From Chloroflexota bacterium (GTDB lineage: Bacteria; Chloroflexota; Anaerolineae; Anaerolineales; UBA4823), in assembly GCA_012516075.1 (NCBI GenBank), contig JAAYXE010000025.1:1-39675 (forward strand): a DNA stretch of 39,675 bases, given 5' to 3'. How positions within the stretch are numbered: position 1 is the stretch's first letter; each line of letters opens with the position of its first letter. Shown here in pieces: positions 19,091 through 26,759 of the stretch. The notes under the pieces are model-generated. The model made no database searches, was not told the DNA's origin, and was given only the letters and a program-made list of their open reading frames with translations. Both the position numbers and the translations under genes were made by a program.

Positions 19091-19262
19091 TCTGTGAGCG
19101 GTGAAAACCGCATGGCGAAACGGGTAGGTTTTTCATTTGACCCCATTACTACCCGTCATTACCAGCTGCTGCAGCGGGCACGGCTGCTTTTGAGACAGGG
19201 TTTTCGGGCCCCGGAGAGTTCCATGAAAGGGATGGTCAGGAGCCGGCCCCTGCCGTGCCCCC
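19091..19262 (+). repeat. Dispersed stem-loop repeat, single module with flank
   Basis: The module GGGCACGGC (19176-19184) to GCCGTGCCC (19252-19260) is 85 bp. It is preceded by TTCATTTGACCCC and GTCATTACC-GCTGC, shared with the copies near 200 and 30780, and further upstream by CTGTGAGCGG...GCGAAACGGG, shared with about 30463-30494. The remaining intergenic sequence, 18944-19090 and 19263-19418, shows no gene. Confidence 0.65.
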
Positions 19263-19418
19263 TGACGCGTGAGGAACGGCATCCCAGGAGCAAATTCCCT
19301 GATCCTGCAATAAAACCTGCCCCTGTGAGCGAGCGAAGGCCCCCAGGCGGTTTGAGCAGCAAAGTTGCACGTGGGGCAAGGGCCAGCCTGTGTCTCGCTG
19401 TACGAACAGGCACGCTGT

Positions 19419-19826
19419 TTATCCCTGGTCTACAACCAGGGGAACTTCCTCATAAGAATCGCGGTTCAGCACAAACGCCTGGCAGCGCCAATCCCCCTCT
19501 GCCTTACTCCAGATTAAGTGCACCACACCCGGATAGGCCGCCTGGCGCAGGTCCTCCGCGGAGGGGTGATCCGGGCCCCGGGGATGCGAGTGGTAAATCC
19601 CCAGCAGCTCCCAGCCCTGGTCGTCGATGTAATTGAACGCATCGATCTGCTCCTGGGGATCCATGCGAAAGCGGGTCGGGCTGCGCAGGGCATTGCTCAC
19701 CGGGATCACCTCCAGCACCTGGCGGCCGCGCCCGGCGAGCAGACCGCAGGCCTCGAGCGGCGCCTGCTGCTCGACGTAATCCTGCATCTGCCGCCAATGC
19801 GCAGCGCTTAACTGCAGCCCCTGCAT
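19419..19826 (-). CDS. JAMM/MPN-family metalloprotease (M67-like)
   Basis: The 135-residue protein is a minimal JAB1/MPN domain with the zinc motif complete: E25 in PLEACGLLAG and HSHPRGPDHPSAED (H79, H81, S89, D92). Bacterial members of this size cleave ubiquitin-like or sulphur-carrier protein tails, often next to ThiS/MoaD-type genes. None of those is in this window. I chose ATG 19826; a GTG three codons upstream is also possible. A much longer frame to 20324 is antisense-type shadow over plsY2. It follows plsY2 by 29 bases, in the same leftward group. Confidence 0.82.
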   Translation of the reverse strand: MQGLQLSAAHWRQMQDYVEQQAPLEACGLLAGRGRQVLEVIPVSNALRSPTRFRMDPQEQIDAFNYIDDQGWELLGIYHSHPRGPDHPSAEDLRQAAYPGVVHLIWSKAEGDWRCQAFVLNRDSYEEVPLVVDQG

Positions 19827-19855
19827 CCCGCCCACCTGCAGCCTCTGCAAACCGC

Positions 19856-20536
19856 TCAGCCGTCGTGCTGGCGGGTTTCCAGCTTGCGGGCGCGCTTCGC
19901 CCGCCAGCCGACCAGGCGCTCGGTGCCGTTCATCAGGCGCTGGATGTTGGGCCGCAGGGCAATGAGCAGCAGGATCTCGGTGATCACCCCGTAGAACACG
20001 TACTCCCAGGGCGCGGCGCCGGTCCAGGCCCGGTAGGCGAAGACCAGAGCAGCAACCACCGGGGCGCTCATGGTGGCCACAGAGGCATAACCGACGCCGA
20101 AGAGCATCAGCGCGCCCACAGGAATAATGAACAGGATGCTGGGCGGCCACAGCCCCAGCGCACCGCCGGCGGTGGGGGCGCCGCCGGCCCCGCCGCGCAG
20201 GCGCAGCTTCCCCTCCGGCGTGCGTTCGGCCAGGAAGATCGAGTAGTTGTGCCCGATCACCGCGGCCACCGGGGCCAGCACCTGCAGCCACACCTGCCCG
20301 GGCACCAGCCAGCGCGCCAGCCACACGGTGACGGCCGCCTTGAGCATATCCAGCAGGGCGGTGGCCAGCCCGGCCCAGAAGCCGGCCGCGCGCATGGCGT
20401 TGGTTCCCCCGGTGCGCCCGCTTTCCACCTGGCGGATGTCCTTGCCGGCAGCCAGGCGCACGATCAGCAGGCCTGTGGGTATCGATCCGATCAGATAAGA
20501 GACCAGCAGCAAACCTGAAAACGACACAATCGGCAT
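19856..20536 (-). CDS. plsY: PlsY-family glycerol-3-phosphate acyltransferase, paralogue 2
   Basis: The 226-residue membrane protein shares the PlsY pattern with the neighbour at 18290: ESGRTGGTNAMRAAG for motif 1, GHNYSIF opening motif 2, and ALRPNIQRLMNGTERLVG for motif 3. Here the motif 2 loop reads RGGAGGAPTAGG, again without the lysine of GGKG. The start is ATG 20534-20536, with GAGGAA about 9 bases upstream; a GTG nine codons earlier (20563) has no ribosome binding site. Having two divergent copies about 1 kb apart suggests an old duplication with different substrates or partners. Confidence 0.85.
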   Translation of the reverse strand: MPIVSFSGLLLVSYLIGSIPTGLLIVRLAAGKDIRQVESGRTGGTNAMRAAGFWAGLATALLDMLKAAVTVWLARWLVPGQVWLQVLAPVAAVIGHNYSIFLAERTPEGKLRLRGGAGGAPTAGGALGLWPPSILFIIPVGALMLFGVGYASVATMSAPVVAALVFAYRAWTGAAPWEYVFYGVITEILLLIALRPNIQRLMNGTERLVGWRAKRARKLETRQHDG

Positions 20537-20611
20537 CAGTCCGTATTCCTCATGGATATCCACTTTGATTTATTGATTGAGAAGACGTTCGTGCACAGAC
20601 GCTGATATCCC

Positions 20612-21424
20612 TCAGCGCAGCACCAGGGCAGCGGCAGCCAGCAGCCCCAGCACAACGGCCGGTTCGACGATCGCCTGGCGCAGAGGTTCGCCCTCCTCCA
20701 GCCCGGCGATCAGGCTGGTCAGGCTGTAGGCCGGCCCCAGCAGGATCAGACCGTACGAGACGGGTGAGAGCGGCCAGTAGTACAGCGCCGCCCCCATCTG
20801 GCCCACCACCAGCGCTACCACCGCCGCCTGGAAGAAAAGCCAGCGGCCGTGCAGGCGCAGGTTCAGCGTGCGCAGGCTCACCAGCCCCACGGCCAGGGTG
20901 AGGGCGGGCAGGATCAGGCTCAGCCGCTGGCCGGTGAAGCGCAGCGAGATGGCCAGCGCCATGAGCAGCGAAAACGAGACCGCCGTCAGCCCGGCTGCAG
21001 CCACCGGCTGGCGGACGTCCTGCGGGTCCACGGCGATGTACTCGGCCACCAGCACCAGCATCAACAGGCCGGCGCCCAGGGCGAAGCCCACCCACCACGG
21101 CGGGCCCAGCGGCATCTGGTACAGCGGCAGCCCGATCACCCAGGCGGTCAGCGCTGGCAGCAGCCAGTGCTCCACCCGGTTTTTCTGCCCCAGGCGCGGG
21201 TGATCGCTCAGCAGCCAGTTGGCGCCGGTGGCGGTCATGCCGGCGACCAGCAGTGTGACGATGGTTTGTACGTTGATGGGGATGGAGACGTACAGGCCAG
21301 GAAGCTGGAAGCCCGCCTCCCAACCGGGAAGCTGTACGAAGCGCGAGAGCGCATAGGCCAGCAGGATAGCAGCAGCCAGCACACTGAGCCGGTCTGCGTC
21401 GGGTAGATACCGGGGTCTGCTCAC
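20612..21424 (-). CDS. Polytopic membrane protein, unknown function
   Basis: The 270-residue protein has about eight hydrophobic helices (LSVLAAAILLAYALSRF, VGFALGAGLLMLVLVAEYIA, FSLLMALAISLRFTG and others) and few charged loops. I do not recognise a family. The predicted start is GTG 21424, with no Shine-Dalgarno site. A -10 box ends only 6 bases before it, so the mRNA may be leaderless. It is the first gene of a leftward group with plsY2 and the JAMM protein, which would fit a membrane-lipid role, but that is inference from position only. Confidence 0.7.
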   Translation of the reverse strand: MSRPRYLPDADRLSVLAAAILLAYALSRFVQLPGWEAGFQLPGLYVSIPINVQTIVTLLVAGMTATGANWLLSDHPRLGQKNRVEHWLLPALTAWVIGLPLYQMPLGPPWWVGFALGAGLLMLVLVAEYIAVDPQDVRQPVAAAGLTAVSFSLLMALAISLRFTGQRLSLILPALTLAVGLVSLRTLNLRLHGRWLFFQAAVVALVVGQMGAALYYWPLSPVSYGLILLGPAYSLTSLIAGLEEGEPLRQAIVEPAVVLGLLAAAALVLR

Positions 21425-21430
21425 ACCAGG

Positions 21431-21459
21431 ATTTTAACTGTCTGTCTGAAAACCGGCAA
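21431..21459 (-). promoter_or_regulatory. Promoter of the membrane protein-plsY2 group, possibly leaderless
   Basis: On the minus strand TTGCCG (21454-21459) and TAAAAT (21431-21436) are separated by 17 bases. The expected start site falls at or next to the GTG codon at 21424. Confidence 0.5.
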
Positions 21460-21476
21460 GCAGACAGAGCCGCGAC

Positions 21477-21505
21477 TTGACGTTTTCTGGCCTTGCGCTT
21501 AGGAT
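21477..21505 (+). promoter_or_regulatory. Promoter of yraN-miaA
   Basis: TTGACG (21477-21482) and TAGGAT (21500-21505) are separated by 17 bases. The transcript would begin near 21512, about 37 bases before the yraN start, which rules out the longer frame from 21477. Confidence 0.65.
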
Positions 21506-21548
21506 AGAAAACAGCGCACTGGACACCACGGCTGGCGGAGAGGAAAGC

Positions 21549-21917
21549 ATGGCACACGGTACACGCAGAGGAATCGGGGGCTGGGGGGAGAATCTGGCCC
21601 GCGATTACCTGGCCCGCCGGGGATATCACCTGATCGACCAGAACGTGCGCACCCCCTATGGAGAAATTGACCTGATCGCTGCTGAAGGGCAGGTGCTGGT
21701 CTTTGTGGAGGTCAAGACTCGCTCCTCCGGCGCTTTTGGCCTCCCGGAAGAGGCCATCACCCCCGAAAAGCGCCGCCATCTGCTGGAGGCCGCCCAGGCT
21801 TACCTGCAGGAGCACCCCGAGCATGAGGGCGACTGGCGCATCGATGTGATTGCCATCCAGCAGCAGGGCGACGGGCAGCCGCCCCAGGTGACGCATTTTG
21901 AGAACGCGGTGACCTGA
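21549..21917 (+). CDS. YraN/UPF0102 family protein
   Basis: The 122-residue protein has the compact endonuclease-like fold of the UPF0102 family. The PD-(D/E)xK-type residues are in place: E39 and D41 in YGEIDLIA and E54-x-K56 in FVEVKTR, after GENLARDYLARRGY. The family is widespread and poorly characterised, with a suspected role in DNA or RNA processing. The start at ATG 21549 follows GGAGAGGAAAGC. The stop is one base from the miaA start, so the two are coupled. Confidence 0.87.
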   Translation: MAHGTRRGIGGWGENLARDYLARRGYHLIDQNVRTPYGEIDLIAAEGQVLVFVEVKTRSSGAFGLPEEAITPEKRRHLLEAAQAYLQEHPEHEGDWRIDVIAIQQQGDGQPPQVTHFENAVT

Positions 21918-21918
21918 T

Positions 21919-22842
21919 ATGCAGCCTGCGCGCCTCGTTGTCATCGTCGGCCCCACTGCGGTGGGAAAAACAGAGGCTGCCCTGAAGCTGGCCGAACGCT
22001 TCCAGGGAGAGATCATCTCGGCCGATTCGCGCCTGTTCTACCGCGGTATGGACATTGGCACCGCCAAGCCCACCCGCGAAGAGCAGGCCCGTGTGCCGCA
22101 CCACCTGGTGGACGTGGCCGACCCCGACGAGACCTGGAGCCTGGCGCGCTTCCAGCAGGAAGCCGGGCGCCTGATCGCCGAGATCAACGACCGCGGACGG
22201 CTGCCTTTCCTGGTGGGCGGAACGGGACAGTATGTGCGCGCCGTGGTGGAGGGCTGGCAGCCCCCGGCGGCGCAGCCCGACCCCCGCTTGCGGGCTGCTC
22301 TGGAAAACTGGGCGGCCCAGACCGGCGCGGCAGGGCTGCACGCCCGCCTGGCCGTGATCGACCCGCAGGCCGCCGCCCGGATTGACTACCGCAACCTGCG
22401 CCGCACCGTGCGCGCCCTGGAGGTGATCTTCACCACCGGCCGGCGCTTCTCCGAACAGCGCACTCGTGCGGCCTCGCCCTACCGCACTCTGACCCTGGGG
22501 CTGACCCGGCCGCGCGCCGAACTGTATGATCGCATCGACCGCCGCATCGACGCCATGCTGGAAGCCGGGCTGGTGGAGGAGGTGCGGGGCCTGCTGCGCC
22601 GCTACCCGCACGACCTGCCCAGCCTCTCGGCCATCGGCTACCGCGAGATCGTCGATTATCTGCGCGGGCGCAGCACCCTGGAGGAGGCCGTGCGCCTGAT
22701 CCGGCGCAGTACGCGTGTGTACGTGCGCCGGCAGGCGAACTGGTTCCGCCAGGAAGATGAAAATATCCACTGGTTTACCGCACGCCCCGGGATCGAAGAA
22801 GAGATGGCGCAAGTAATTGAGACCTGGATTATCCAAAATTAG
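21919..22842 (+). CDS. miaA: tRNA dimethylallyltransferase
   Basis: The 307-residue enzyme transfers the dimethylallyl group to A37 of tRNAs reading U-starting codons. It has the P-loop GPTAVGKT (11-18), the DSRLFYRGMDIGTAKPT segment that holds the catalytic aspartate, VGGTGQYVRAV, and the C-terminal AIGYREIVDYL and RQANWFRQED. Length is normal. Its substrate is made from the isoprenoid precursors that the kinase at 5093 would help supply. Starts one base after yraN. Confidence 0.95.
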   Translation: MQPARLVVIVGPTAVGKTEAALKLAERFQGEIISADSRLFYRGMDIGTAKPTREEQARVPHHLVDVADPDETWSLARFQQEAGRLIAEINDRGRLPFLVGGTGQYVRAVVEGWQPPAAQPDPRLRAALENWAAQTGAAGLHARLAVIDPQAAARIDYRNLRRTVRALEVIFTTGRRFSEQRTRAASPYRTLTLGLTRPRAELYDRIDRRIDAMLEAGLVEEVRGLLRRYPHDLPSLSAIGYREIVDYLRGRSTLEEAVRLIRRSTRVYVRRQANWFRQEDENIHWFTARPGIEEEMAQVIETWIIQN

Positions 22843-22862
22843 GGGTTTTAGTTGTTGAATAA

Positions 22863-22891
22863 TTGACATCGGCGATAAATATATCTATACT
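22863..22891 (+). promoter_or_regulatory. Promoter of the acyl-CoA ligase gene
   Basis: A perfect TTGACA (22863-22868) and TATACT (22886-22891) are separated by 17 bases, in an AT-rich stretch unlike its surroundings. This is one of the strongest promoters in the window. Confidence 0.85.
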
Positions 22892-22942
22892 ATAGTAGTA
22901 AACATTGGCCAATTAAGCGGGGTTTTAAAAAGGAGAGGAGAA

Positions 22943-24628
22943 ATGGAAGACCGGCCATGGCTGAAGTGTTACGATCCGGGGGGTCCGCACACCATAGAGT
23001 ATCCAGAAATTCCACTTTTTCAGATCCTGACCGAAGCAGCACAGAAGTATCCACAGAGCACCTGTACAATTTTCAAGGGGGCCCGCATCACGTACCGTGA
23101 GATGGACGCCCTGACCGATCGCCTGGCGGCAGGCCTGGCTGCTGAGGGGGTAAAGAAAGGCGATCGCGTGGGAATCTTTATGCCCAACACTCCCCAATTT
23201 GTTATCGCATACTTTGCCATACTCAAGCTGGGAGCCGTGGTGGTGGCGATCAACCCGCTGTACAGCCACCGGGAGATCGAACACCAGGTCAATGACGCAG
23301 CAATCGAAGTCATGCTGGTCATGAGCAACTTCTACAAGACCGTCAAGGAAGTTCAGCCCAGGACGATGATCAAGAAGGTGATCGTGACCAACCTGAAGGA
23401 GACCCTGCCTCCTGTGCTCAGCTTTTTGTTCACGCTGACCAAGGAGAAGAAAGGGGGCTTCCGCGTGCAGCTTGATGAAGGCGACCTGTGGATGCAGGAC
23501 CTGATCGCCCGTCACACGCCGGCCGACCGGCCGAAAGTGGAGGTGACTCCCGACGACGTCGCCCTCTTCCAGTACAGCGGCGGCACTACGGGCATCTCCA
23601 AGGGGGCGGTGGCCACCCACCGCAATCTGGTGGCCAACTCGCTGCAGATCCGGCACTGGATGCCTCAGGCCGAAGATGGCAAAGAGATCGTATTGATGGC
23701 CATCCCGCTCTTCCATGTCTACGGGATGGTGGCCGGCATGTGCTTCGCCATCCGCACAGCTGCCGCCATGGTGATGGTGCCCAACCCGCGCGATTTGAAG
23801 GACGTGCTCGGCAACATCCAGAAGTACCACGCCACCATCTTCCCGGGCGTGCCCACCCTGTACAACGCCATCAACCACCATCCCGATGTGATCGCCGGGA
23901 AGTACAACCTCAGCTCGATCAAGGCCTGTATTTCGGGCTCGGCTCCGCTGCTGCGCGAGACGAAAGAGCGCTTCGAGGCCCTGACGGGCGGCAAGCTGGT
24001 GGAAGGCTACGGGCTGTCTGAGGCGCCCACCGCGACCCACTGCAACCCGCTCAACGGGTATAACCCGCCCGGGTCGATCGGGCTGCCCTTCCCGGATATG
24101 GACTGCCGCATCGTCAGCCTGGACGACGAAGTCACCGTACTGCCCCCCGGCGAAGTGGGTGAGCTGGTGCTGAAAGGCCCCCAGGTGATGAAGGGCTACC
24201 ACAATATGCCCACCGAAACGGCCAACACCCTGCGCGACGGCTGGCTGTACACGGGCGATATCGCCTACATGGACGAGAACGGCTACTTCTACATTGTCGA
24301 CCGCAAGAAGGAGCTGATTAAGCCCGGCGGTTACCAGGTGTGGCCGCGCGAGGTCGAAGAAGTGATCGCTGCCCACCCGAAGGTCCTGGAAGTGGGCGTG
24401 GCCGGCGTACCCGATGCTTACCGTGGTGAGACGGTCAAGGCCTGGGTGGTGGTCAAACCGGGCGAGACGATGACGGAAGAAGAGGTGCGCGAGTGGTGCA
24501 GGGAGCACCTGGCGCGCTACAAAGTGCCCACGCACGTGGAGTTCCGCCCCGAACTGCCCAAGACCACGGTGGGTAAGATCCTGCGCCGCGAGCTGGTCCG
24601 CCAGCACAAAGAGAGTGTGGCCGCTTAA
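22943..24628 (+). CDS. Long-chain acyl-CoA ligase (FadD-like)
   Basis: The 561-residue ANL-superfamily enzyme should activate a fatty acid to acyl-AMP and then acyl-CoA. The AMP-binding P-loop is YSGGTTGISKGAV (from about residue 211). The A5 segment is EGYGLSEAPTATH, followed by YTGDIAYMDENGYFYIVDRK and the hinge KELIKPGGYQVWPREVEEV. The C-terminal lysine is in LPKTTVGKILRREL. The start follows AAGGAGAGG. The nearest relatives are bacterial long-chain ligases, but chain length cannot be read. It is monocistronic, between its own promoter and a palindromic terminator. Confidence 0.92.
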   Translation: MEDRPWLKCYDPGGPHTIEYPEIPLFQILTEAAQKYPQSTCTIFKGARITYREMDALTDRLAAGLAAEGVKKGDRVGIFMPNTPQFVIAYFAILKLGAVVVAINPLYSHREIEHQVNDAAIEVMLVMSNFYKTVKEVQPRTMIKKVIVTNLKETLPPVLSFLFTLTKEKKGGFRVQLDEGDLWMQDLIARHTPADRPKVEVTPDDVALFQYSGGTTGISKGAVATHRNLVANSLQIRHWMPQAEDGKEIVLMAIPLFHVYGMVAGMCFAIRTAAAMVMVPNPRDLKDVLGNIQKYHATIFPGVPTLYNAINHHPDVIAGKYNLSSIKACISGSAPLLRETKERFEALTGGKLVEGYGLSEAPTATHCNPLNGYNPPGSIGLPFPDMDCRIVSLDDEVTVLPPGEVGELVLKGPQVMKGYHNMPTETANTLRDGWLYTGDIAYMDENGYFYIVDRKKELIKPGGYQVWPREVEEVIAAHPKVLEVGVAGVPDAYRGETVKAWVVVKPGETMTEEEVREWCREHLARYKVPTHVEFRPELPKTTVGKILRRELVRQHKESVAA

Positions 24629-24640
24629 TCGATCCCGGCT

Positions 24641-24717
24641 CCCTGTGCACCGTCTGCACAGGGCTGAGGTTGCAGAATCAATAACCCGGTTCGGTGCACC
24701 GAACCGGGTTATTGATT
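24641..24717. terminator. Tandem hairpins, one a 42-bp perfect palindrome
   Basis: A 9-bp stem (24641-24649 with 24655-24663) is followed by a perfect palindrome at 24676-24717: 20-bp arms around GC. It lies 12 bases or more past the ligase stop and also faces the convergent gene at 24851, so it could stop transcription from both sides. The T content after each arm is modest. Confidence 0.75.
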
Positions 24718-24850
24718 TATCGATCACTTTCGCCAGATCGAGCGCAGTGCGGCTGCCCGTTAAAGACGGGGAGTGTCTTCAACCTTCGCAAGAAGTGAGG
24801 GGCGGGCCGCCTCTAATGCGCTCAGGAGAAAAGAACGCCGCTCGATAACC

Positions 24851-25393
24851 TTACGGAGCGAGCACTGGCCGGTCGCCTTTATCCATGGAGCCGATGCCCC
24901 AGACGCCGGAGTTGGTGATCACGCAGCCAATCCGCTGGACGGTGCCGCGGTCTCGCTCGGAGGGCGCGCCGACCAGGAAGGCATTGCATGCACTCCAGGT
25001 GCCGTCGGCGTTCTGGCCGTAGATTCCCAGGCGGCCGTCTTCATAAGCCCGTACCTGCCACGGCCAGAGCTCAAAGAAGACGTAGGTAAGCGGCTGGAAG
25101 CCACCGCCGGTGAACTCGATGCGAATGGGATCGCGTGCGAAGAACACCACGCCGCCGCCGGTGGTGTCTTTATCCACCAGCTCGACATTTACGAAGTCAG
25201 GATCGGCGCCGCCAGGAATGAAGATCCCCTGGTTGCCGCGTGCAAAAGTTTGCTGTCCCGTGGTTGCTGCTGTCTGCTGTGCAGGCGATTCCGTACCGGT
25301 GTCATCTTGAGCAAAAGCAGAGGCCCAGGAACCAGCAGCGAATACCAGCACAAAAAGCAGCGAGGCAGTCAACTTCAGTAATTTCTTATTCAT
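24851..25393 (-). CDS. Secreted protein of unknown function
   Basis: The 180-residue protein has a clear signal peptide: K3-K4, then a hydrophobic core (LLKLTASLLFVLVFAAGSW) and an ASAFAQ cleavage site near residue 29. After a Thr/Gln-rich linker (about 30-52), the mature part is a beta-rich domain with aromatic and glycine-rich stretches (GGADPDFVNVELVDKD, FFELWPWQVRAYEDGRLG, RIGCVITNSGVWGIGS) and two cysteines that could form a disulphide. I do not recognise a family. AAGGAGG upstream fixes the start. It has its own promoter and adjoining palindromes. Confidence 0.75.
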   Translation of the reverse strand: MNKKLLKLTASLLFVLVFAAGSWASAFAQDDTGTESPAQQTAATTGQQTFARGNQGIFIPGGADPDFVNVELVDKDTTGGGVVFFARDPIRIEFTGGGFQPLTYVFFELWPWQVRAYEDGRLGIYGQNADGTWSACNAFLVGAPSERDRGTVQRIGCVITNSGVWGIGSMDKGDRPVLAP

Positions 25394-25523
25394 GTTGCTT
25401 TACCTCCTTGCGGATGTCGTCTCAGATTATGAAGTGTTTTCTTTACCGTGTTCGCGCGGCACCATTCAATTACCTCCCCGTATACCACGCGCGAATCCCC
25501 TCTCACTTCTTGGTGACATTAAA

Positions 25524-25553
25524 ACTATAGCACTTTGCCAACTGAATAATCAA
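25524..25553 (-). promoter_or_regulatory. Candidate promoter of the secreted protein gene
   Basis: On the minus strand TTGATT (25548-25553) and TATAGT (25524-25529) are separated by 18 bases. The leader would be about 125 bases. Confidence 0.5.
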
Positions 25554-25554
25554 T

Positions 25555-25589
25555 AAGGGGATTCCCTACTGGTGTAAGGGATATCCCTT
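25555..25589. promoter_or_regulatory. Two palindromes spaced 21 bp, candidate operator pair
   Basis: AGGGGATTCCCT (25556-25567) and AGGGATATCCCT (25577-25588, inside a 14-bp perfect palindrome 25576-25589) have centres 21 bp apart, two helical turns. They abut the -35 box of the secreted gene. No regulator gene is nearby. The rest of the intergenic region, 25394-25745, shows no gene. Confidence 0.5.
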
Positions 25590-25745
25590 CCCTTTCATTT
25601 GAACCGCTGGAAGGAAGGCTGCTTCAGTATTTCAGATGATGCAGTGCGTTAATAAATCAAACACGCTCGGGGAACCTGCCCTGCGAGCAGCCGTGCTCGC
25701 TTGCAGCCTGTTCGCCCCACTGCCGGGTACCGGAATCAGATGTAA

Positions 25746-26759
25746 TTAATTACGTTTGTGTGGGAAAAACTCGCCTGGCCCGCCCTGACCCGCAGCCGGC
25801 CCGGCGGGCACGCCCAGCAGGCGCAGGATGGCCGGGGCGACGCCGGTCAGGTCGTGCAGGCCGGCGGCGAACGCCCGGCGCAGAGCAGGTGAGCCGATCA
25901 GCAGCGCCGGCACCGGGTTCGCCGTATGCCTGCGGGTGGAGAGATCCTCCAGGTTGCCGTGGTCGGATGTCAGCAGGACCAGCCCCTGGTCATCATCCCA
26001 GGCCTCCAGCAGACCTTCCAGAACCTGGTCCAGGGTTGTGAGGATCTCGCGGGCAGCCTGTAGATCCTGGTGGTGACCGGCGTAATCGCTGAGCCAGTAT
26101 TCGAAGAAGGCAAAGTCCAGCCGGCAGGCCAGCTGTGCCAGCCGCCGGCCGGCCTCCACTGGCTCGAGCAGGGGGGTATCCCGCAGGCCCAGGTGATCGT
26201 GCCAGCCGCGGGCGGTGAAATCGGCGGCCAGCGCCTCCCCGCGCTGCAGGTCGGTGTGCGTCTTCAGGGGGATGCCGGCCTGGTTCACCGCCAGGGGAAT
26301 GGCGGAGTACATGCGCCGGCCCGAGTGAATGGCCTCGAAATAGCCCGGCGGGTAGGCGTTGAGCAGGGCGGCCTGACGGCCCGCGGCGCGGAGGCGGCTG
26401 AACAGGGTGCCCCGGGAGAGCAGCCGCACAATGGCCGGGTTGGGTTTTGGCCCGTAGTGATAGCCCAGAGCGGCGGGGATATTTTCGCCGCTCAGCAGGG
26501 TCGCCTGGCCGCTGGCCGACTGGGGCAGGCCGTCCACCCCCAGGCTGGCGTCCAGGGCGAGCAGGGTGGCGCGCTCGCCCTCGTGCAGCACATTTCCGGG
26601 GGCGGCGCCGTTGGCGCTGAAGGCATCCAGCACCATGCGCCGGCCGCCCAGCAGGCTCTGCAGGGTGGGGAGATGCAGGCCGGCGAAGGGGTTGGCGGCT
26701 GGATCGCTGCCGCCCAGGCCGACGCCGTCGAGGAAGAGGAAAAGGAAGCGCATACTCAC
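25746..26759 (-). CDS. Metalloenzyme-superfamily (alkaline phosphatase/phosphoglycerate mutase-like) protein
   Basis: The 337-residue protein has the core of the alkaline-phosphatase/iPGM/phosphopentomutase superfamily. The N-terminal FLFLDGVGLG (first metal aspartate) is followed by a SASGQATLLSG segment with a possible nucleophile Ser/Thr. The C-terminal TSDHGNLEDLSTRRHTANPVPALLIG holds metal-binding Asp and His residues. It is shorter than iPGM and phosphopentomutase. Its exact substrate is unknown. The start overlaps the methyltransferase stop (GTG 26759 or ATG 26753), so translation is coupled. Confidence 0.82.
   Translation of the reverse strand: MSMRFLFLFLDGVGLGGSDPAANPFAGLHLPTLQSLLGGRRMVLDAFSANGAAPGNVLHEGERATLLALDASLGVDGLPQSASGQATLLSGENIPAALGYHYGPKPNPAIVRLLSRGTLFSRLRAAGRQAALLNAYPPGYFEAIHSGRRMYSAIPLAVNQAGIPLKTHTDLQRGEALAADFTARGWHDHLGLRDTPLLEPVEAGRRLAQLACRLDFAFFEYWLSDYAGHHQDLQAAREILTTLDQVLEGLLEAWDDDQGLVLLTSDHGNLEDLSTRRHTANPVPALLIGSPALRRAFAAGLHDLTGVAPAILRLLGVPAGPAAGQGGPGEFFPHKRN

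Noticed and set aside
20550..24727. Long minus-strand frames opposite yraN, miaA and the acyl-CoA ligase
   Set aside because: They are antisense shadows with no domain content; the plus-strand genes have family motifs and clear promoters.
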